A DNA stretch of 64,000 nucleotides from Bog-375 sp049698695. GTDB lineage: Bacteria; Acidobacteriota; Terriglobia; Bryobacterales; Bryobacteraceae. The stretch spans positions 1 to 64,000 of the forward strand of contig JBAVYH010000100.1 in NCBI GenBank assembly GCA_049698695.1, given 5' to 3'. How positions within the stretch are numbered: position 1 is the first letter of the stretch; each line of letters opens with the position of its first letter. The translations under genes and the position numbers were made by a program. Below are positions 40,895 through 49,353 of the stretch, one piece after another. The notes below the pieces were generated by a model. That model did no database searches. It was given only the letters and a program-made list of their open reading frames with translations, and was not told the origin of the DNA.

Positions 40895-42160
40895 GTGCCA
40901 GAGAGCGACAAGGGATGGAACCGGCGCGCCTTCCTGGGAGCGGCCGGCCTGACGGTGATGGGCGCGCGCCTGGTGCGCGGCTCGGAAGCCAATTCGGCGG
41001 TCCGCGTGGGGCTGCTGGGCTGCGGCGGAAGGGGCACGGCGGATGCGACCAGCATGATGGTCAACGCCGGCGCCCGCGTGACGGCGCTGGGCGACCTTTT
41101 CGACGACCAGTTGGATCGCGCCCGGAAGCACTTTGACGAGCTGGCGGAGAAGCAGGGCGTGGCCGCGATCGATGCCGGGCAGATTTTCCGCGGCCCGCGC
41201 GCGTTCGAGCAAATTGCGCAGTCGAAGCAAGTGGATGCGGTGGTGATCGCGACTCCGCCCTACTACCATCCGCAGCACCTGGAGGCGATGGTTGAGGCGG
41301 GCAAGCACGTTTACTGCGAGAAGCCGGTGGCGGTGGACGTTCCGGGGACGCGGCGGGTGCTAGCGGCCGGTCAGAAGGCCGAGGGACGGATGAGCCTGGA
41401 GGTTGGGTTCCAGATTCGCCAGGCGCCGCCGTTTGTCGAGCTGGTGAAACGCATTCACGCGGGCGCCATCGGCGACATCAGCTTCGGCGCGGCTTATTAC
41501 TACTGCCCGTTTCTCGAGGCATCGCACCCGGATGCGCCACCGGCCGAATGGCGCCTCCGCAACTGGCTTTATGACCGCGTGCTTTCCGGCGACATCATCG
41601 TGGAGCAGAACATCCACGCCATCGACATCTGCAACTGGGTGTTGCAGGGGCACCCGGTGAAGGCCGCGGGCGTGGGCGGGCGCAAGGGGCGGCCGGACCC
41701 AGGCGATGTTTACGGCCATTGCGCGGTCTCCTTCTGGTATCCAAACGACGTCCACGTGAGCTTCGCTTCCAAGCAGTTCGGCACGGGCGTTTTCGACGTC
41801 AGCGAGCGCTTCTTCGGCGCCCGCGGCGAGAGCCAGTCGCCCTACTCGGGCCCGTTGGGCATCACCGGCGATGAGAACTGGACATGGGCGGGCAGCGAGA
41901 AAAAACAGGGCGGCCAATTTTCCGCCGCCGGCACCTTCGCCGACAACCTGGCGGAGGCGGATGCGGAAAAGCACAAGTCATTTATCGGCAGCATCACGGC
42001 GGGCGCGTTCCACAATCAGGCGGCCACGGGCGTGGAGTCTTCGCTGTCCGCCATGCTGGGCCGCATGGCGATGTACACCGGCCGCGAGGTCACCTGGGAC
42101 GAGTTGGTGAGATCCGAGGAAAGCTGGGATGCGAAGCTGGATTTGGAGAAGCTGGGTTAG
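40895..42160 (+). CDS. Gfo/Idh/MocA-family oxidoreductase, Tat-exported
   Basis: A 421-residue protein whose GTG at 40895 follows AGGAGAG by 8 nt. It opens with a Tat signal (NRRAFLGAAGLTVMGARL), then an NAD(P)-binding Rossmann domain (VRVGLLGCGGRGTADA), and the family EKPVAVD motif appears as VYCEKPVAVDVPG. The C-terminal domain has the WNDP-like region DIIVEQNIHAIDICNW. It is paired with the TIM-barrel epimerase; such pairs are common in Acidobacteriota and Planctomycetota for oxidative sugar conversion in the periplasm. Confidence 0.87.
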   Translation: MPESDKGWNRRAFLGAAGLTVMGARLVRGSEANSAVRVGLLGCGGRGTADATSMMVNAGARVTALGDLFDDQLDRARKHFDELAEKQGVAAIDAGQIFRGPRAFEQIAQSKQVDAVVIATPPYYHPQHLEAMVEAGKHVYCEKPVAVDVPGTRRVLAAGQKAEGRMSLEVGFQIRQAPPFVELVKRIHAGAIGDISFGAAYYYCPFLEASHPDAPPAEWRLRNWLYDRVLSGDIIVEQNIHAIDICNWVLQGHPVKAAGVGGRKGRPDPGDVYGHCAVSFWYPNDVHVSFASKQFGTGVFDVSERFFGARGESQSPYSGPLGITGDENWTWAGSEKKQGGQFSAAGTFADNLAEADAEKHKSFIGSITAGAFHNQAATGVESSLSAMLGRMAMYTGREVTWDELVRSEESWDAKLDLEKLG

Positions 42161-42269
42161 TGTGGCAAGCGCCAGCAGGGTTTCGCGATCCTGCGCCGCT
42201 CCTTTTCCGGATTGCCTAAAGGCCAAGCGGGTCCCAGCCGATAGAAGACAGGAAGGGAGAACGAACTCA

Positions 42270-42503
42270 GTGACCTTCTTGCTTTTCCTGGCTTCCCTGG
42301 CTGTGATGGAGTACCTGCTTCGCAAGCCGCGCAAGAAACCGGATGACAGCCGGGACGCCACCAAACAAGATTCGATGCCGGTCGCGGCCTCGATGCCAGG
42401 CCTGCTGGCACTGGGAGAGGCCTTGGAGGCGCAAGGGCGAGGCAAAGCTCCGACTGTCGAAGAGGTTCCCAAGGTACACGCTCCGCCGGTAGATGGAGTA
42501 TGA
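42270..42503 (+). CDS. Small putative membrane protein
   Basis: A GTG at 42270 preceded by GGAAGGGAGA opens a 77-residue frame with one hydrophobic helix (TFLLFLASLAVMEYLL), then a polar tail rich in Lys, Arg and Pro. No family recognised. It overlaps the next gene by 11 nt. It could be a real small protein of the glycan cluster or chance; the ribosome site and helix support it. Confidence 0.45.
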   Translation: MTFLLFLASLAVMEYLLRKPRKKPDDSRDATKQDSMPVAASMPGLLALGEALEAQGRGKAPTVEEVPKVHAPPVDGV

Positions 42504-42780
42504 TACTTCCATGCCCGAACAGAACACCGTAAAGGTGCGGTATCTGCCGGACGGCGGCTTCCTGGAAGCACAGGGCGCCGGCTGGGAGAACACCTTGTTT
42601 CGGGTAGATTTGCCGGGACCAGAAGATGGCTTTTCCCGAGGTGCGCTGGTCGAGATTGAGAGCGGTCCCATGCTGTACCTGGGCGAGGTGCAGCAGCGCT
42701 CCGAGGGCGGTTTCACCGTCAGAGTGGAACATTCGCTGGACCGTCAGAAGTTGGCTTCCATACAGAATACCTGGGCGTAG
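42493..42780 (+). CDS. Hypothetical small beta-rich protein
   Basis: A 95-residue protein (an ATG at 42511 is a possible shorter start). SRGALVEIESGPMLYLGEVQ and GGFTVRVEHSLDR look like a small beta-barrel. I recognise no family. It is 20 nt before the PGT gene and is in step with the glycan cluster. Confidence 0.55.
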   Translation: MEYDTSMPEQNTVKVRYLPDGGFLEAQGAGWENTLFRVDLPGPEDGFSRGALVEIESGPMLYLGEVQQRSEGGFTVRVEHSLDRQKLASIQNTWA

Positions 42781-42800
42781 TTTTTCCGGAAGGCTACGGC

Positions 42801-44201
42801 ATGGGTGAACTGCTATGGATGGCCGGCAAGGCCTTCTTGGTCGCCATCGTCCTGACGCCGATCGTCCGCGACCTGTTTCGCTCGTACCACATGGTGGATC
42901 GGCCGGGGAAGCGCAAGGTCCACATCTATCCCATACCGCGGGTGGGCGGAATTGCGATTGCCATCGCCTATGGCGTTGCTTTGCTCACCGCGCCTGCGGC
43001 AGAGACCGCGGCTGCTCCCGCGGTGTGGAAGCTGCTTCCAGGAGCTGCGCTGGTATTCCTGACCGGGCTGCTGGACGATTTTTTCTCTCTGAAGCCGGTC
43101 TTTAAAATAGTCGGCCTGGTGGTGGCGGCGTCCCTGGTGTTCTTCAGTGGACTGCACGTCGGCGGCCTGGCGGGCCAGCCGGTGGCGGTGTGGCTGGACT
43201 ACCTGCTCACTGTTTTCTGGCTGCTGCTGACCAGCAACGCTTTGAACCTGATCGACGGGCTGGACGGGCTTTGCGCCGGGATGGGGCTGGTGGCGACGCT
43301 GACGCTATTCGGCGCCGCGATGTTACGCCATAACCTCCCGTTGGCGCACGCCACTTTTCCGCTGGTCGGCGCGCTGCTGGGATTTCTTTGCTACAACATC
43401 AGCCCGGCCACCGTTTTCCTGGGCGATTCCGGCGCGTTACTCATCGGCTTCCTGCTGGGCTGCTACGGGATGATCTGGACCCAGAAGGCGTCGACGCTGT
43501 TGAGCATGCTGGTACCGCTGCTGGCGCTTTCGATTCCGCTGCTGGATGTTTCGCTTTCAGTTTTGCGGCGTTTCTTGCGCAACCAGCCGATTTTCTCAGC
43601 CGACCGGAGGCACATCCATCACCGTTTGCTGGACCGGGGCTTTTCGGCGCGGCAGGCGGTTTGGGTACTGTATCTGTTCGGCACGCTGGCCGCGGCCCTG
43701 GCCTTGCTGGCAAGCTCTCCTTTGGGCGGCAAATCGCAGGTGGTGGTGATTGTCCTGTTCTGTGTGGCCGCCGGCATTGGCATACGCCAACTGCGATACT
43801 GGGAATTCGATATGGTTGGCCAGTTCCTGTTTCGGGGAGGGCTCAAACGGGCCCTGGACGGGCGGTTGCGGCTGGAGCGCCTGACGTCCGAACTGGAGCG
43901 GGTCACCGACCAGAAAGACTGGTGGACCACTCTCGTGGAGGGCGCCAGGGGCTTGGGTATGTCCGAAATCCGCTGGATAGGGCTTGAGGGCGCGCGCACG
44001 GAAACCCTGGCGCCGCAAACGGCGCCGGCGTGGACGTTTCGGGTGTCGCTTACGGATGCTGAGTCTATCGAGGTCAGCGGCGGCGTCCCCGACGCAGCGT
44101 CTTCGCTGGATCTCATTGGATTCGCCGAGACCGCCCGCCGCACATTTCAGGCCAGCCGCGCCGCGACCCAACCCGAGACCACGGCGGCCGCCAAATCATG
44201 A
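42801..44201 (+). CDS. Polytopic phosphoglycosyl transferase (MraY/WecA family)
   Basis: The enzyme transfers a sugar-1-phosphate from a UDP-sugar to undecaprenyl phosphate. It has about ten membrane segments in the first 350 residues. Family motifs: VDRPGKRKVHIYPIPRVGG, the catalytic Asp pair in FLTGLLDDFF, NLIDGLDGLCAG with two more Asp, and the His motif RRHIHHRLLDRGF. Beyond about residue 360 there is a soluble C-terminal extension of about 100 residues not usual for WecA/TagO. It overlaps the next gene by 4 nt and likely starts synthesis of the exopolysaccharide made by this cluster. Confidence 0.92.
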   Translation: MGELLWMAGKAFLVAIVLTPIVRDLFRSYHMVDRPGKRKVHIYPIPRVGGIAIAIAYGVALLTAPAAETAAAPAVWKLLPGAALVFLTGLLDDFFSLKPVFKIVGLVVAASLVFFSGLHVGGLAGQPVAVWLDYLLTVFWLLLTSNALNLIDGLDGLCAGMGLVATLTLFGAAMLRHNLPLAHATFPLVGALLGFLCYNISPATVFLGDSGALLIGFLLGCYGMIWTQKASTLLSMLVPLLALSIPLLDVSLSVLRRFLRNQPIFSADRRHIHHRLLDRGFSARQAVWVLYLFGTLAAALALLASSPLGGKSQVVVIVLFCVAAGIGIRQLRYWEFDMVGQFLFRGGLKRALDGRLRLERLTSELERVTDQKDWWTTLVEGARGLGMSEIRWIGLEGARTETLAPQTAPAWTFRVSLTDAESIEVSGGVPDAASSLDLIGFAETARRTFQASRAATQPETTAAAKS

Positions 44202-45520
44202 AGCCATCGCTTCGGAGCGGGGACGAATACTCCTCCGCACTATTGGACCTGTTCGCCTGCCTTGCCGGGTTTGGCGTCGCCACCTGGGCGACGGGGGTTT
44301 GGCTGGGTCAGCGGGCATTCGCAGAGCCGTGGGCATTGCAATGGGCCTTTTCGGCCGCCATCGCATGGCTGGCCATCGTCTTCCCGGAGGGTTGGTCGCG
44401 CGAAGGGCTGCCGCGCTGGGTCGACGGGTTTTTTACAGCAGCCGGGGCCAATCTGCTGGTCCAATACGGGCTGACCTATTTGTTTGGAGTTCCGGCCGCT
44501 CATTGGTTCCTCATCGTGATGGGCAGCGCTTTGAGCCTGGCTGCCGCCGCCCTGTTGCGAAAGGCTGTTCCGATTGGGCGGGCCGGCGGACGCGATGGAA
44601 TCCTGCTGGTTGGCTTCGATTCTTCCACGCCGCCATTGGCAGCCGCGTTGCGGGAGAGCACGGTGGGCGTGCTCGACGATCGACCGGAGGCCGCATCCGG
44701 GCAACTGCCTTGCTTAGGCGCGCCGGACCGGCTGGATGAAGTGTGCGAGGCCAAACGTCCGCGCTCGGTTGTGATGAGCGGCAAGCCAGCCGGAATCTCG
44801 TTGGCGCACCTGCTCCAGTTGCATTACGCAGGGATCGAAGTGGAGGGCGCTCCGTTTCTATGCGAAGGCGTTTTGCAGCGCGTGGCATGGCAGCATCTTT
44901 CGCCGTCCGACCTGCTCTTTTCGGTCACCCCCATCACCAGCCGCGCCATGCTGGCGCTGCAGGCGGTCTACAAGACCCTGATGGGTCTGGGACTCGTGGT
45001 CCTCTCCAGCCCGGTGTTGATTCTGGCTTCGCTGCTGATCGTGGTTTCCACTGGTGGTCCCGCCATGGAGCACATCGAATGTCCGGGACTGGAGCACATT
45101 CCTTTCCAGATGTTTCGCTTTCGCACGGTTCGGCCGAACGGCAGGCCTTCTTGGATGGGGAATTTGATTAAGCGGCTGCGGCTGACTTACCTGCCGCAAT
45201 TGATTAACGTCTTCCGCGGAGAAATGGGGCTGTTCGGCCCGCGGCCGGTGCGCAGCGTTTTTGCAGACCGGTTGCACCACCTAATACCGGCATATGCGTA
45301 TCGCTTCACGGTGAAACCCGGCATTTTCGGCTGGTCCCAGGCGCACTTTGCCGAAACCGGGGGCGTGCCGGAAGAAGCCCTCAGTCTGGAGTACGATTTT
45401 TACTACATCAGACAGGAAAGCCCATCCCTCGATCTGGACATTTTGCTTCGATCGCTGTTCCGGCGGCGAAAGGCCGCGCCAACCTGGGTGGCGATTCCAG
45501 ACACGGCGAGAGACTCGTAA
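44198..45520 (+). CDS. Monotopic sugar-transferase-family protein lacking the catalytic Asp-Glu pair
   Basis: A 440-residue protein built like WbaP/WcaJ: hydrophobic helices N-terminally, a Rossmann-like middle, and a C-terminal sugar-transferase domain (KTLMGLGLVVLSSPVLILAS, FQMFRFRTVRPNGRPS, NVFRGEMGLFGPRPV, RFTVKPGIFGWSQAHF). In active PglC/WbaP enzymes the essential Asp-Glu sits in SLDELPQ; here that place reads RLTYLPQ (codons ACT TAC). The enzyme is probably inactive or uses other chemistry. It overlaps both neighbours (4 nt and 1 nt) in the operon. Confidence 0.83.
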   Translation: MKPSLRSGDEYSSALLDLFACLAGFGVATWATGVWLGQRAFAEPWALQWAFSAAIAWLAIVFPEGWSREGLPRWVDGFFTAAGANLLVQYGLTYLFGVPAAHWFLIVMGSALSLAAAALLRKAVPIGRAGGRDGILLVGFDSSTPPLAAALRESTVGVLDDRPEAASGQLPCLGAPDRLDEVCEAKRPRSVVMSGKPAGISLAHLLQLHYAGIEVEGAPFLCEGVLQRVAWQHLSPSDLLFSVTPITSRAMLALQAVYKTLMGLGLVVLSSPVLILASLLIVVSTGGPAMEHIECPGLEHIPFQMFRFRTVRPNGRPSWMGNLIKRLRLTYLPQLINVFRGEMGLFGPRPVRSVFADRLHHLIPAYAYRFTVKPGIFGWSQAHFAETGGVPEEALSLEYDFYYIRQESPSLDLDILLRSLFRRRKAAPTWVAIPDTARDS

Positions 45521-46662
45521 TGCTGGCCGTCGTGCTGCTGGCGGTTGCAACCGCCGTGGTTTTCTACTTTCTCATCGGCTACCCGATCCTGTTGGCGATT
45601 TCGCGGCGCGCGGCGCCGCCGGTGCGCAAAGATCCGGCGTTTCGGCCCACCATTTCGGTCCTGGTGGCGGTTCATAACGGCGAGGAATTCCTGCAACGAA
45701 AGCTGGAGTCTCTGCTCGCGCTGGACTATCCGGCGCACCTGCGCGAGATTCTGGTGATCTCGGACGGTTCGACCGACCGTACAGAAAGCATCGCCGCCTC
45801 GTTTGCCGGCCGAGGGGTGCGATTACTGTGTGTTCCCCACGGCGGCAAAGCCGCGGCGCTGAACGCCGGTTTGGCCCAGGCGTCGGGGGATATTCTGTTC
45901 TTCACCGACGTCCGGCAGATGCTGGATGCGCGCGCGCTTTCGCACCTGGCGGCGAATTTCGCAGATCCAACGGTCGGGGCGGTCACGGGAGAGCTACGCC
46001 TGCTCAATCCCGCACAGGCGGGCGAGCAGGCCGATATGGAGTTGTACTGGCGTTTTGAGATCTGGGCCCGTAGCCGCCATTCGCGGATCGATTCCATTTT
46101 CAGCACCACCGGCTGCATCTACGCGCTGCGCCGGAGTCTGGCCTCGCCGTTACCGCCGGATACGATTGCCGACGACGGCACATTCTCGTTGCGGGCCTTC
46201 TTGCGCGGCTATCGGGTGATCTTCGATCCGGAGGCCCTGGCCTTCGACTATCCGGCGGCGGAAGGCGGCGAATTTCGCCGCCGGCTGCGCACGCTGGCCG
46301 GTCTCTGGCAGCTCTTCGTTCGCCTGCCGCAGTTGTTCACCAGCGCCGACCGGATGCGCTTTCACTTTCTTTCTTACAAATTCGGGCGCCTTGTGCTGCC
46401 CTGGGCGATTTTGCTGATCTGGGGCTCGACGCTGGCGCTGCGCGATTCCGGGTGGCGCAACTTCCTGCTCATCGACGAACTGATGCTGGTGGTGCTGGCG
46501 GCGCTGGATCGATTCGTGCCCCGCGCGTTCCCCTTGAAGCGAATTTCGTCTCCGGCGCGAACTTTTATGGCGATGAACGCGGCGGCGCTGCTGGCGGTGC
46601 TGGTATTTTTCGTGCCGCCGGGAACGCTCTGGCGTCCGACCCGCATGCAAGCGCGCCAGTAA
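45520..46662 (+). CDS. GT2-family processive-type glycosyltransferase
   Basis: A 380-residue membrane GT2 with an N-terminal helix (MLAVVLLAVATAVVFYFLIG), the nucleotide site LVISDGSTDRT, acceptor-side motifs KAAALNAGLAQASGDIL and DDGTFSLRAFLRGY, and a C-terminal hydrophobic tail with several helices. The layout is that of cellulose/hyaluronan-synthase-like enzymes, but the QxxRW box is replaced by FRRRLRTLAGLWQL. It overlaps the sugar transferase gene by one nucleotide and likely extends the same glycan. Confidence 0.85.
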   Translation: MLAVVLLAVATAVVFYFLIGYPILLAISRRAAPPVRKDPAFRPTISVLVAVHNGEEFLQRKLESLLALDYPAHLREILVISDGSTDRTESIAASFAGRGVRLLCVPHGGKAAALNAGLAQASGDILFFTDVRQMLDARALSHLAANFADPTVGAVTGELRLLNPAQAGEQADMELYWRFEIWARSRHSRIDSIFSTTGCIYALRRSLASPLPPDTIADDGTFSLRAFLRGYRVIFDPEALAFDYPAAEGGEFRRRLRTLAGLWQLFVRLPQLFTSADRMRFHFLSYKFGRLVLPWAILLIWGSTLALRDSGWRNFLLIDELMLVVLAALDRFVPRAFPLKRISSPARTFMAMNAAALLAVLVFFVPPGTLWRPTRMQARQ

Positions 46663-46681
46663 TCGCGGCTATACTCGAACT

Positions 46682-47806
46682 TTGAACCGGATACTTTTTG
46701 TTTTCGGGACGCGGCCGGAGGCCATCAAGCTCTGCCCGCTGGTTCGACGGTTGCGCTCGCAGCCGGATGACTTCCAGGTAAAAGTCTGTGTGACGGCGCA
46801 GCACCGCGACATGTTGGACCCGGTGCTGGATGCGTTCGAGGTCCGCCCGGATTTCGATCTCGACCTGATGCGGCCGGGCCAGACGCTGTGCGGCCTCACG
46901 GCGCGTATTCTGGCCGGCATGGAGACGGTTCTGAGTTCCGAACGGCCGCGCCTGGTGGTGGTGCAGGGCGACACGAACACGACCTTTGCCGCGGCGCTGA
47001 GTGCGTTTTACCACGACGTGCCGGTGGCGCACATCGAAGCCGGGCTGCGCACCGGCGACCTGCGGCAGCCGTTCCCGGAGGAAATGAACCGCGTGCTCAC
47101 GTCGCGCATCGCGGCGTTTCATTTCGCCCCCACGCGCGCCGCCGAAGCTGCGCTGTTGCGGGAAGGCGTGGCGCCCGAGCGGATCTTCGTCACCGGCAAT
47201 ACCGGCATCGACGCAGTGCTTTGGGTGCGCAGCGCGCTCGATCGGGGCGAGCTCCGCGCGCCGGACTGGCCCTGGCTCGATCCTGGCAGGCGGCTGGTTC
47301 TGGTCACCTGCCACCGCCGCGAAAACTTCGGGCCCGGCTTCGACCGGGCCATGCGCGCGCTGGCGGCGTTGGCGGAGCGGCCGGACGTGCAGGTGGTTTA
47401 CCCGGTGCACCGCAATCCCAACGTGCTCGGCCCCGCCCACAGCCGGCTTTCCGGGCATGCCAACATCGTCCTTCTCGATTCGTTGCCGTACGTGGCCTTT
47501 GTGGACCTGATGCGCCGGTGCTGGATGATCGTTACGGATTCGGGCGGCATTCAGGAAGAAGCGCCGTCTCTCGGCAAGCCGGTGCTTGTGCTGCGCGAGA
47601 AAACCGAGCGGCCGGAAGCGGTGGAAACCGGAACGGTGAAACTGGTGGGCACCGACGAGCGGCGGATCGTCGCCGAGGCGACGCGGTTGCTGGACGACCA
47701 GGCCGAATACGAGCGCATGACCCGCGTCCACAACCCATACGGCGACGGGCGCGCCTGCGAACGGATCGCCGAGGCGCTGGGTACCGCTCTGCGAGTGCCG
47801 TCTTAA
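46682..47806 (+). CDS. wecB: UDP-N-acetylglucosamine 2-epimerase (non-hydrolysing)
   Basis: The enzyme interconverts UDP-GlcNAc and UDP-ManNAc. The 374 residues show VFGTRPEAIKLCPLV, VVVQGDTNTTFAAALSAF, VAHIEAGLRTGD, FPEEMNRVLTSRIA, CHRRENFG and TDSGGIQEEAPSLGKPVLVL, all family hallmarks. A TTG start at 46682 follows the GT2 stop by 19 nt. It closes the glycan operon, so ManNAc or a derivative is probably a building block. The symbol rests on family similarity. Confidence 0.93.
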   Translation: MNRILFVFGTRPEAIKLCPLVRRLRSQPDDFQVKVCVTAQHRDMLDPVLDAFEVRPDFDLDLMRPGQTLCGLTARILAGMETVLSSERPRLVVVQGDTNTTFAAALSAFYHDVPVAHIEAGLRTGDLRQPFPEEMNRVLTSRIAAFHFAPTRAAEAALLREGVAPERIFVTGNTGIDAVLWVRSALDRGELRAPDWPWLDPGRRLVLVTCHRRENFGPGFDRAMRALAALAERPDVQVVYPVHRNPNVLGPAHSRLSGHANIVLLDSLPYVAFVDLMRRCWMIVTDSGGIQEEAPSLGKPVLVLREKTERPEAVETGTVKLVGTDERRIVAEATRLLDDQAEYERMTRVHNPYGDGRACERIAEALGTALRVPS

Positions 47807-48342
47807 GCGGTGGCGTAGGCTGTCGAGCCGGATGGAGAGCCGGACGCAGCGATGTTGCGGGAGAAGGGCGGACTGAAGACCAAAAGGCGCGGGTCGGAAT
47901 CTTCGCCAAGATTGCGGCAATGCGCAAAACGCACGCCGGTGGCAGACCTAAAAAGCAAGGCAGCCCAGGGGATCTAGTGAGATCAACACAGGTTGGACTC
48001 ACCCGGAAAAGGCATCGTACGCAGTAGGTTGACAGATGTGTCCACAACGCCTCCCCTGCTCATAGGCTATCTACTTGATGACAATGGCTTTATTGGCAGT
48101 TCGGTATAGGTCGGCAGATCTGTCAACTTCCTGTCTACGATGCCCCAGCTAGAGCTCGCTGTTTATGAGCTCCAATGAAGACCGTGTCATTGGCAGTTGT
48201 ATATAGTCACTTAAATTACTGCATGTGCATTTAAAATGTTATGATTACATACTGTCAAAACTTATATTGACCGAAGCTCCTGAATCGTGTAGCATTCTAG
48301 TTGAAGCGGCTGCCGCCGCCACCCATGTTGGAGAAAAATCGC
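47807..48342. other. Non-coding start of the AT-richer island
   Basis: About 535 nt with no supported gene. Beyond 48000 the base composition turns visibly AT-rich. It contains a perfect 10-bp inverted repeat: GTTGACAGAT (48028-48037) and ATCTGTCAAC (48118-48127), about 80 nt apart. These could bind a regulator of the following HARE-HTH gene or mark an element end. Confidence 0.45.
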
Positions 48343-48864
48343 ATGAGTTCATCAGATGACGCCTTGCAGTCTGCTGTAACAGCCCTTCTCGCGAAACTGG
48401 AAGCCCAAGAGCGGGCGGTTCGCGACACAAAGAAGACCATCAATACCTTGCTTCACCACATGGACAAGGAGCCAATGTTTCCCGAAGCCGATGAGAACAG
48501 AGCCGCGCGAAGCATGACTATTCGTCCGGACCAGTTTTATGGCAGGCCCTTAGCTACAGTCGCCCGAGAAGTGCTCGAAGTGAGAGGGCAAGCAATGGCC
48601 GCATCCGAGATTATCGAAGTTTTAGAGCACGGGGGCTACGATTTCTCGACTCAGGGATGGAAAGAAAAGGATCGCCTGCGGTCCTTCACGATCACTCTAT
48701 CGAAGAACAATGCGGCATTCCACCGGTTGCCAAACGGCTTCTTCGGACTCCCGAAATGGTATCCAGAGGCGGTTAAACAGAAACAGAACGCCAAGGCCGA
48801 AAAGGATTCTGCTACCGCTGGGGAAGTCGCAGGAGATGAGGTCAACTTGGATCAACCTGATTAA
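48343..48864 (+). CDS. HARE-HTH winged-helix domain protein
   Basis: A 173-residue protein. The N-terminal 45 residues form a coiled coil (TALLAKLEAQERAVRDTKKT). The central part matches the HARE-HTH module seen in restriction enzymes, chromatin proteins and RNA polymerase delta: PLATVAREVLEVRGQAMAAS, IIEVLEHGGYDF, SFTITLSKNN and GFFGLPKWYPE. The ATG at 48343 has GGAGAAAA upstream. This domain links DNA binding to defence or modification systems, but no partner enzyme lies beside it. A strong hairpin follows the gene. Confidence 0.72.
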   Translation: MSSSDDALQSAVTALLAKLEAQERAVRDTKKTINTLLHHMDKEPMFPEADENRAARSMTIRPDQFYGRPLATVAREVLEVRGQAMAASEIIEVLEHGGYDFSTQGWKEKDRLRSFTITLSKNNAAFHRLPNGFFGLPKWYPEAVKQKQNAKAEKDSATAGEVAGDEVNLDQPD

Positions 48865-48871
48865 AATGGTT

Positions 48872-48899
48872 GGGCCGAACCCTTGCCGGGGTTCGGCCC
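48872..48899 (+). terminator. Hairpin terminator-like element after the HARE-HTH gene
   Basis: GGGCCGAACCC (48872-48882) pairs perfectly with GGGTTCGGCCC (48889-48899) around a short loop. There is no clear U-tract, so it may be a weak intrinsic terminator or a 3' stabiliser. Confidence 0.6.
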
Positions 48900-49012
48900 T
48901 GAGTCACACAAACCCACGTTGGATCAGAGGTTAGCGTGGAAATACTGTCATCTTTTATTTTAGCTAGGCCGCCACCAAAGTTCAAGTGATAAATCGTGAC
49001 TCGATTGGGGTC

Positions 49013-49043
49013 GGGAGAGCGCCTTGCGACGCTCTCCCCCTTT
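49013..49043 (+). terminator. 9-bp hairpin followed by a short T run
   Basis: GGGAGAGCG (49013-49021) pairs with CGCTCTCCC (49030-49038), followed by CCTTTT. The shape is that of an intrinsic terminator. It sits 3 nt before the tRNA-like element. Confidence 0.55.
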
Positions 49044-49045
49044 TG

Positions 49046-49130
49046 AGGCCGGGGAGCTTATCGTGGAAGGTCCTGCGACGGGAGCCGCTAACTCCCGAGC
49101 TATGGGTTCAATTCCTACCCCGGCCTTCCA
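49046..49130 (+). tRNA. Degenerate tRNA-like element (possible GCT anticodon)
   Basis: The ends AGGCCGG and CCGGCCT pair as an acceptor stem, followed by TCCA. GGGAG-CCGCTAA-CTCCC makes a 5-bp anticodon-like stem and 7-nt loop with GCT in the middle, and GGGTTCAATTCC gives a T-loop-like element. But the D-arm region is about 8 nt too long, position 33 is C rather than U, and a Ser tRNA should have a long variable arm, which is absent. It may be a pseudo-tRNA or an attachment-site remnant rather than a working tRNA. Confidence 0.35.
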
Positions 49131-49353
49131 AGTATAAAATGTAAGCCATTGAAAGTAAAGCTCAAATAATTACAGCATCCCAGCGCTATCCTATTGCAAA
49201 CGGCAAGCGCTTCGCGTCACGCCTGCGATGGAAGCGGGGATCGCCGATAAAACCTGGAATCTTGGAGAATTGTTAGGCTAGGATTAGAAAAGCGTTGTCC
49301 GTAAGCTATAGTACCATGGTGCCACTCGCTCGCCTTGACGACGCCAGCATCAA

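Larger units (their letters stand above)
48900..49353. other. Non-coding stretch between HARE-HTH and the MqsR-like gene
   Basis: About 450 nt without a supported protein gene; it holds a second hairpin (49013-49038) and a tRNA-like element (49046-49130), and probably the promoter of the toxin-antitoxin operon near its end. Confidence 0.5.

Noticed and set aside
39931..41064. In-frame N-terminal extension of leuS on the minus strand (about 380 codons)
   Set aside because: It is antisense to the TIM-barrel and oxidoreductase genes, and LeuRS proteins begin at the PYDHRHIELKWHERW region right after the ATG at 39930.
49046..49130. tRNA-like element as a selenocysteine tRNA
   Set aside because: It lacks the long variable arm and the UCA anticodon expected of tRNA-Sec.
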